Assembly (NCBI GenBank): GCA_003230635.1
Contig: QIFF01000262.1
Span: 1 to 7,984 of the forward strand
Reading direction: 5' to 3'
From: a bacterium
GTDB lineage: Bacteria > SZUA-182
DNA length: 7,984 bases
The notes beneath the pieces were generated by a model. It searched no databases, was not told the origin of the DNA, and was given only the letters and a program-made list of their open reading frames with translations. The stretch's first letter is position 1. Each line of letters starts with the position of its first letter. The position numbers were made by a program, and so were the translations under genes. Shown here in pieces: positions 1-4,954 of the stretch.

Positions 1-1
1 C

Positions 2-829
2 TCTCTGGCCAACGACCCGATTGAGAAAAAACCCCTTTATCATTTTTATCCCGGGCGGGATATTATCTCCATCGGGGCCAACGGCTGCAACCTGCGCTGC
101 CGCTTTTGCCAGAACTGGAGCATTTCCCAGGATAGGGCAAGTACCCAGTGTTTATCCCCTCAGGCTGCGGTAGAGGTAGCCCAGCGCCACCAATCGCTGG
201 GGATTGCCTATACTTACAGCGAACCCTTGATTTGGTATGAATATGTTCTGGATACAGCCAGGCTGGCGCGGGCGGCGGGGCTGAAGAATGTCTTGGTTAC
301 CAACGGCTTTATCAATGAGAAACCCCTGCGCCGACTGCTGCCCTACATTGATGCCATGAACATTGACCTGAAATCAATCCGCGATGAGTTCTACCGCCGT
401 TACTGCAGCGGGCGGCTGGAACCGGTGCTCAAGACCATTCAGATTGCCCAGGCCGCTTGCCATATAGAACTGACCAATCTGATTATTCCCGGTCTGAACG
501 ACAGCCAAGAGGATTTAATGGGTTTGATTGACTGGGTGGCTGCCCTTAACCCGGGAATCCCCCTGCATTTCTCCCGCTATTTCCCCTGCTACAAATTAGA
601 GGCGCCCCCCACTCCTTTAGCTACACTGGATCAGGCCCGCCGGCAAGCCCAGGCCAAGCTGAAATATGTTTATCTGGGCAATGTAGCTGATGAGGAGAGC
701 AACTGCACCTTCTGTCCCCACTGCGGCCAGCGCTTAATCCGCCGCCGGGGCTACCGGATTCTGGAACAGTTGGTGCGCAATCAGCAATGCCCTGCCTGTC
801 AAACCCCCATTCCGGTTGTAGGCAGTTGA
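2..829 (+). CDS. amrS: AmmeMemoRadiSam system radical SAM enzyme AmrS, 5'-truncated by window edge
   Basis: The frame is open from base 2 to the TGA at 827-829, giving 275 visible residues; roughly the first 60 of a usual 330-340-residue protein lie upstream of the window. Visible residues 29-36 hold the radical SAM cluster motif CNLRCRFC (CxxxCxxC, bases 86-109), which binds the [4Fe-4S] cluster that cleaves S-adenosylmethionine. The preceding PLYHFYPG, the YTYSEP at residues 70-75 and the SRYFPCYKL and YVYLGN segments near the C-terminus are typical of the AmrS branch of the pyruvate-formate-lyase-activase-like group. The tail carries a zinc-ribbon-like set, C235, C238, C241, C263 and C266. 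In many genomes AmrS sits with AMMECR1-like (AmrA) and Memo-like (AmrB) proteins; these would have to be upstream. The substrate of the system is, to my knowledge, not settled. The TTG at 227 is an internal leucine codon, not a start. Confidence 0.92.
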   Translation, partial: SLANDPIEKKPLYHFYPGRDIISIGANGCNLRCRFCQNWSISQDRASTQCLSPQAAVEVAQRHQSLGIAYTYSEPLIWYEYVLDTARLARAAGLKNVLVTNGFINEKPLRRLLPYIDAMNIDLKSIRDEFYRRYCSGRLEPVLKTIQIAQAACHIELTNLIIPGLNDSQEDLMGLIDWVAALNPGIPLHFSRYFPCYKLEAPPTPLATLDQARRQAQAKLKYVYLGNVADEESNCTFCPHCGQRLIRRRGYRILEQLVRNQQCPACQTPIPVVGS

Positions 830-1842
830 TGCGAAAACTTCCAGCCGTAAGCTGGTTCGCCCTTTTGCTCCTGTTCTTTGCCTGCCAGCAGCCAGCAGGG
901 GTTTATCAGCAAAGCGCCTTTCTCATGGGCACCCTGGTGGAAATCCAGGTTGTCCATCAAGAATTGGAAGTTGCCCAAGAAGCCGTCTCCGCCGCCCTGG
1001 CCCGCATGCAGGCCATTGAAGCGGAAATGAGCCGCTTCCGCTCCGACAGCAGTGTAAGTCAAATCAATCTTGCCGCCGGCCAAAGGCCAGTAAAAATCAG
1101 CCCGGAGTTGTTTAAGCTTCTGCAGCGCAGCCGGGAGTGGGGCAGGCTCAGCCAGGGGAATTTTGACATCACCATAGGTGCGCTTTCCCGCCTCTGGGAC
1201 TTTGAAAACCAAAAGCAGCCTGAGTCAGAGGTCCTATCCACTGCCTTGTCCCTGGTTGACTACCGCCGGCTTCAGCTTGATCCAGCCAAGTCAAGCGCTT
1301 ACCTGTCCCGGAAAGGTATGGCTCTGGACCTGGGGGGCATTGCCAAGGGTTATGCGGTGGATGAGGCGCTGCGCGTTCTCAAGGAGCACGGAATCAAACG
1401 AGCACTGGTTGATGCCGGGGGAGACATGCGGGCGTTGGGGAATAAGGCCCCAAATCAGCCCTGGAAGGTTGGCCTCCAACACCCCCGCCGCTTTAAAGAG
1501 ATTATTGCCGGCATTTCCCTGGACAATCAGGCGGTGGTTACCTCCGGGGATTACGAGCGTTTTTTCATAAAAAATGGGGTGCGCTATCACCATATTCTCG
1601 ACCCTAGCAATGGTCGGCCCGTTCCCGGTATAATCAGTGTCACAGTGGTCGCCCCCTTGGCGGAAACAGCGGATGTCCTTTCTACAGCGGTTTTTGTCTT
1701 GGGAGTAAAAAAGGGGCTGGAATTGCTGGCCCAACAGCCAAACTGTGAAGCCCTGCTGGTTACCTCTAAGGGAAAAATCATTACCACTCCCGGTTTTCCT
1801 GCCCAATCAAAGCTCAAAAAACTTGACCTGACAGGGGAATAG
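829..1842 (+). CDS. apbE: FAD:protein FMN transferase (ApbE), lipoprotein form
   Basis: ApbE uses FAD to attach FMN covalently to a Ser/Thr of extracytoplasmic redox proteins such as RnfG, NqrC or FMN-bind-domain proteins. The 337-residue product starts with a lipoprotein signal peptide: basic MRK, hydrophobic residues 8-18, then FFAC with C19 as the predicted lipidated cysteine. Family motifs follow in order: MGTLVEI (33-39), LDLGGIAKGYAVD (167-179), DAGGD (195-199), TSGDYERFF (238-246), HHILDPSNGRP (254-264) and ADVLSTAVFVLG (281-292), whose D282 and T286 are expected Mg-binding residues. The start at 829 is chosen because it puts the signal peptide at the N-terminus; the in-frame ATG at 787 would add 14 polar residues inside amrS. 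Start and amrS stop share one base (TGATG), and no clear Shine-Dalgarno sequence is visible, so translation is probably coupled. No acceptor protein is encoded in the window. Confidence 0.95.
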   Translation: MRKLPAVSWFALLLLFFACQQPAGVYQQSAFLMGTLVEIQVVHQELEVAQEAVSAALARMQAIEAEMSRFRSDSSVSQINLAAGQRPVKISPELFKLLQRSREWGRLSQGNFDITIGALSRLWDFENQKQPESEVLSTALSLVDYRRLQLDPAKSSAYLSRKGMALDLGGIAKGYAVDEALRVLKEHGIKRALVDAGGDMRALGNKAPNQPWKVGLQHPRRFKEIIAGISLDNQAVVTSGDYERFFIKNGVRYHHILDPSNGRPVPGIISVTVVAPLAETADVLSTAVFVLGVKKGLELLAQQPNCEALLVTSKGKIITTPGFPAQSKLKKLDLTGE

Positions 1843-1875
1843 GCGCTAAAGTAGGAGAACTGCACCGTCAATACT

Positions 1876-1912
1876 CCCTCTCCCCACCGGGGAGAGGGCT
1901 GGGGTGAGGGGG
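1876..1912 (+). repeat. GC-rich palindromic repeat, copy 1 (CCCTCTCCCC family)
   Basis: CCCTCTCCCC (1876-1885) and GGGGAGAGGG (1889-1898) form a perfect 10-bp stem with loop ACC, followed by a purine-rich tail TGGGGTGAGGGGG. The same stem plus tail recurs at 6983-7020. It has no T-run, so it is not a standard intrinsic terminator. The copy fills most of the 71-base apbE to NusG-II gap, and its tail abuts the next start codon. Repeats of this type are seen scattered in many bacterial genomes; the family name and copy number here are unknown. Confidence 0.8.
1906..1912 (+). promoter_or_regulatory. Ribosome binding site of the NusG-II gene supplied by the repeat tail
   Basis: GAGGGGG lies immediately before the ATG at 1914; its GAGG core leaves a four-base spacer, which is short but workable. 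It belongs to the palindromic repeat rather than to ordinary leader sequence. A better AGGAG stands at 1853-1857, but it has no usable start at the right distance: the frame that follows it stops at the TGA at 1905-1907 inside the repeat. Confidence 0.5.
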
Positions 1913-1913
1913 T

Positions 1914-2303
1914 ATGTTTAAAACCGTCTGGCGACAATATTTAACCCGGGCCGATAAAATTATGCTGATTGCCTTTGCCTTTCTGGCCTTGGGCAGTTAT
2001 AGCCTGTTGGGCTTTTTTCAAACCCCGGGGGAGCAGGTTGTGGTAGCGGTAGGCAAGCAAACGGTAGCCTCTTTTTCCCTGCGGGAGGAAGGGGATTACA
2101 CTGTCAACGGAGTGCTGGGAGAGGTTGTCTTGCAAATCAAGGGAGGAGCGGTGCGCATATTAAGGGTTTCCTGCCCGCGCAAGATTTGTCGGCAGATGGG
2201 CTGGATCAAAAACAGCGGCGAGGTAATCGTCTGCCTGCCCAATCAGTTGATTGTGCGGGTTGCCGGACAAGCCGGGGGTGATTGGGATGCCATCGCCCGC
2301 TAA
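1914..2303 (+). CDS. NusG domain II-containing membrane-anchored protein
   Basis: This 129-residue protein has one N-terminal membrane segment (about residues 16-35) and an extracytoplasmic NusG-II domain (about 40-117). The diagnostic part is the cysteine-containing stretch CPRKICRQMGW (87-97) followed by SGEVIVCLPNQLIVRV (101-116), with C87, C92 and C107. The LTRADKIML start is typical of the family, which supports the ATG at 1914. Despite the name it is not a transcription elongation factor: it lacks the NGN and KOW domains. Genes of this family are often next to a Gx transporter gene and near apbE, as here, and it overlaps the Gx gene by 17 bases. My recollection is that EetA of Gram-positive flavin-based extracellular electron transfer belongs to this family; its biochemical role is unknown. 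Confidence 0.9.
   Translation: MFKTVWRQYLTRADKIMLIAFAFLALGSYSLLGFFQTPGEQVVVAVGKQTVASFSLREEGDYTVNGVLGEVVLQIKGGAVRILRVSCPRKICRQMGWIKNSGEVIVCLPNQLIVRVAGQAGGDWDAIAR
2274..2281 (+). promoter_or_regulatory. Ribosome binding site deciding the Gx transporter start
   Basis: GGGGGTGA lies five bases before the ATG at 2287 and contains GGTGA, which pairs with the anti-Shine-Dalgarno sequence. This site, inside the NusG-II coding region, is why 2287 is preferred over the in-frame ATG at 2251. Confidence 0.6.
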
Positions 2304-2847
2304 CTTATCCCTTACTTCTGATCTGCCGCCTTCTTACACCCGCACCCGCAAGCTGGTTTTCCTGGCCCTGCTTACCACCTTTGCCGTGGCGGTGCATCTA
2401 CTGGAGTTGAGCCTGCCCAACCCAACTCCCTGGCTGCGTTTGGGTTTGGCCAATATCATTACCCTGACCGTCCTGGTGCTCTTCGGCTTCAAAGAAGGGG
2501 TTGTGGTCAATTTCCTGCGCATTATGCTGGGGGCTTTCCTCAGCGGCAGTTTATTCAGCCCGGCCTTTATCTTGAGTTTTTGCGGGGGGATGCTGAGTGT
2601 GTTGGCGATGGGGTTTGCCCTCAGGCTCTGGGGCAACTATTTCAGCCTGATAGGAATTAGCCTGATCGGGGCTTACAGCCATATCCTCACCCAACTGGGT
2701 GTGGCCTATTACCTGCTGATTCAGCACCGGGGACTTTTCTACCTGCTGCCGCTTTTTTTAGTGGTGTCCCTGGTTACCGGCTTTATCAACGGTCTGGGGG
2801 CGGAAATCCTAAAGGGGCACCTGGAACAGTTGATTAAACGAGCGTAA
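2287..2847 (+). CDS. Gx transporter family / heptaprenyl diphosphate synthase component I-like membrane protein
   Basis: The product is a hydrophobic 186-residue integral membrane protein with about five to six predicted membrane segments starting near residue 23. Family hallmarks are PWLRLGLANIITL (48-60), then RIMLGAFLSGSLFSPAF (78-94) and SFCGGMLSVLAMG (97-109). The family was named for a supposed subunit of heptaprenyl diphosphate synthase, but its sequence looks like a small transporter, resembling ECF substrate-binding (S) components. The ligand is unknown. No catalytic polyprenyl synthase subunit (DDxxD) follows; the next gene is lptD one base downstream. The start at 2287 has a good Shine-Dalgarno sequence and removes a polar extension. 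With the upstream gene it forms the NusG-II/Gx pair that, as I recall, corresponds to EetA/EetB in Gram-positive electron-transfer loci. The family call is firm; the function is open. Confidence 0.9.
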   Translation: MPSPANLSLTSDLPPSYTRTRKLVFLALLTTFAVAVHLLELSLPNPTPWLRLGLANIITLTVLVLFGFKEGVVVNFLRIMLGAFLSGSLFSPAFILSFCGGMLSVLAMGFALRLWGNYFSLIGISLIGAYSHILTQLGVAYYLLIQHRGLFYLLPLFLVVSLVTGFINGLGAEILKGHLEQLIKRA

Positions 2848-2848
2848 T

Positions 2849-4954
2849 ATGCGATTAACCTATTCCAATTTGGCTGGCATCATTACTTTTTTCCTGCTAT
2901 TTAATTGCCTCCCGGAAGCTGCTTTCGGCGGGATTTTGGAGGGCAAGAGCCTGGGCAAAAAGGATGAGCCGGTAATTATCTACGCCCAGCAATTGGAGCA
3001 CCGGCAGGCGGAAGATCTGCTCATCGCTGAGGGGGCGGTGGATATCCGCCACGGCAGCGTGCGCCTGCGGGCCGATAGGGTGGAGTTAAATACCGAGAGC
3101 GGCCAGGTAATTGCCGAGGGGAACGTTATTCTGGACGAGCAGGCCAACCGCATCACCGGTAAGCGCATGGAGATAAATATCAAGACCAAGCTGGGCACGA
3201 TTTACCAGGGAAACGGTTTCCTGGAGTCGGGTTACTATTTCAGCGGAAAAAAGGTTGAACGAACCGCTGAAGATGAGTTTATTATTGAGGAGGGCGGCTA
3301 TACCTCCTGTGACCAGCCCCTGCCGGACTGGCGGCTCAAGGCCAAGAGATGCCGCCTGCACATTGAGCACTACGCCTATCTGAGTCATTTTACCTTTCGG
3401 CTGAAAGATGTGCCGATTTTATATTTCCCCTATGGCATTTTCCCCATCAAGACCAAGCGCTCCAGCGGTTTTCTAATTCCGCGCGCCGGCTATTCCAGCC
3501 AGGACGGCGGCTTTCTGAAAAACTCTTATTTTTGGGCCATCAATGACTGGAGCGACGCTACCCTTGGGGTGGATTATTTTGGCAAAAGGGGTATTGGAAA
3601 AAACCTGGAGGCCCGCTACGCCTTGAGTGAAGGGGATAAGGGGCAGGTAAATCTTTACCATATTGATGACGACATCACCTTGACCGAGCGCTGGCGGGTT
3701 AACCTTGATATCAAGCAGCAGTTGCCTTACGATGTTAACGGGGTGGTCTGGGTGGATGCCTTGAGTGACCGCCAATTTGACCGCCAGTTTGCTAACAAAA
3801 TTGCCCGGCGCAACCGCCAGGAGCAGGAATCACTTTTTTCTTTCACTAAAAACTGGGGCTACTACAACCTCAACCTGTGGGGAAACTATTTTAAGGACCT
3901 TTACAGTGCGCAAAAAACGATTTCCCAGCGCATGCCCGAACTCAACTTCAATTCCGTCTCGCAACGCTTGGGCAGCAGCCCCGTCTTTTTTGAATGGGAA
4001 ACAGCCTTTGCTTCATTACGAAGGGAAAGAGGTAACATCGTTGTTCTAGATACCCAGCGCGCTGATATCCACCCCCGCTTGTCTCTGCCCTGGAAATTAC
4101 ACAATGGCCTGGTCTTAACGCCGAGTGCGGGCCTGTGGCACACCGGGTATAGCAACACCCCTGCAGGGGGTTCTACCATTCGCAACATGTACGACCTTAA
4201 GCTGAGCTTGGACGGCCCCCAGGCATACCGCACTTTTGAGGCTGAAGGCTGGGGCAACCTAGAAAAAGTTAAGCACTTGGTTTATCCCAATATCACTTAC
4301 ACCTACATCCCCTATAATAATCAAAACAACCTTTACAATTTTGACGGCCTGGACCGGGTGGCACCGGCCTACAAATTGGATTATTCTATAATCAATCACC
4401 TGCTGGGTAAATTTCAGGGAGAGGGGAAAGATGCCCAAATCCGGGATTTGCTCACGGTTACCTTGAGCCAGAGCTTTGACTTGGCCGAGGAACGGCGCAT
4501 GGTAAATCTGGGCAAAAATCCCCGCCGCCCCTTTTCCAATCTCAAGCTGGATGTAGAGGTCAAACCCACCCCCGGGCTGCGTCTGGATACGGAAACCTAT
4601 TATAATGTATATGACGAATATATTGACCGCATTAACAGCGATTTTTGGCTTGAGCCCCCGGGAAAAATCTGGCATCTTACCGGCGGCTGGCGCCATGCCA
4701 GGCAAAATCCACAGCGCACAACCGCCACCGATTTTGTGCGGGCTGGAGGTGGCCTCCGCCTGGGATCCTGGCAACTGGACGGCTCTACTTACTATGACAT
4801 TGAGAAACAGCAGAACGCTGAAACCCGCTATAAGATAACATACTTCTCCCAATGCTGGGGCATTTCTTTGAACTATGTGCTCCGTCCCTTAGAGGACGAG
4901 ATCGGTATAATGATTGATCTCAAGGGGCTTGGTTCCCTGGGGCAGGGTAAATGA
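2849..4954 (+). CDS. lptD: LPS-assembly outer-membrane protein LptD (OstA/Imp)
   Basis: LptD, with the lipoprotein LptE, inserts lipopolysaccharide into the outer leaflet of the outer membrane. The 701-residue product has an N-terminal signal peptide (about 1-27, ending AAFG), a periplasmic OstA/LptA-like beta-jellyroll domain (about 40-135, with repeated short motifs such as AEGAVDI and AEGNVIL), and a long beta-barrel domain (about 170-690) rich in alternating aromatic and polar strands. The SCDQPLPDW segment (153-161) and the LYFPYGIFPIK segment (191-201) are conserved landmarks. Mature cysteines are C154, C168 and C669 (SQCWGISLNY near the C-terminus); C20 lies in the signal peptide. Escherichia coli LptD has two adjacent C-terminal cysteines, here reduced to one. 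It starts one base after the Gx stop with no strong ribosome binding site, so it is probably coupled to it. It shows that the host has an outer membrane. Confidence 0.95.
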   Translation: MRLTYSNLAGIITFFLLFNCLPEAAFGGILEGKSLGKKDEPVIIYAQQLEHRQAEDLLIAEGAVDIRHGSVRLRADRVELNTESGQVIAEGNVILDEQANRITGKRMEINIKTKLGTIYQGNGFLESGYYFSGKKVERTAEDEFIIEEGGYTSCDQPLPDWRLKAKRCRLHIEHYAYLSHFTFRLKDVPILYFPYGIFPIKTKRSSGFLIPRAGYSSQDGGFLKNSYFWAINDWSDATLGVDYFGKRGIGKNLEARYALSEGDKGQVNLYHIDDDITLTERWRVNLDIKQQLPYDVNGVVWVDALSDRQFDRQFANKIARRNRQEQESLFSFTKNWGYYNLNLWGNYFKDLYSAQKTISQRMPELNFNSVSQRLGSSPVFFEWETAFASLRRERGNIVVLDTQRADIHPRLSLPWKLHNGLVLTPSAGLWHTGYSNTPAGGSTIRNMYDLKLSLDGPQAYRTFEAEGWGNLEKVKHLVYPNITYTYIPYNNQNNLYNFDGLDRVAPAYKLDYSIINHLLGKFQGEGKDAQIRDLLTVTLSQSFDLAEERRMVNLGKNPRRPFSNLKLDVEVKPTPGLRLDTETYYNVYDEYIDRINSDFWLEPPGKIWHLTGGWRHARQNPQRTTATDFVRAGGGLRLGSWQLDGSTYYDIEKQQNAETRYKITYFSQCWGISLNYVLRPLEDEIGIMIDLKGLGSLGQGK

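Noticed and set aside
787..829. Upstream ATG at 787 as the apbE start
   Set aside because: It adds 14 polar residues before the lipoprotein signal peptide and lies deep in amrS; ATG 829 restores a normal signal peptide.
2251..2287. ATG at 2251 as the start of the Gx transporter gene
   Set aside because: ATG 2287 has a clear GGGGGTGA site at correct spacing, and the extra residues are not family-like.
1914..2303. True NusG transcription factor
   Set aside because: It lacks the NGN and KOW domains and has a membrane anchor with an exported NusG-II domain.
4259..4852. Long antisense open frame opposite lptD, and similar ones opposite uvrC (5059-5694) and apbE (1291-1806)
   Set aside because: No recognisable domains and no ribosome binding context; they mirror well-supported plus-strand genes.
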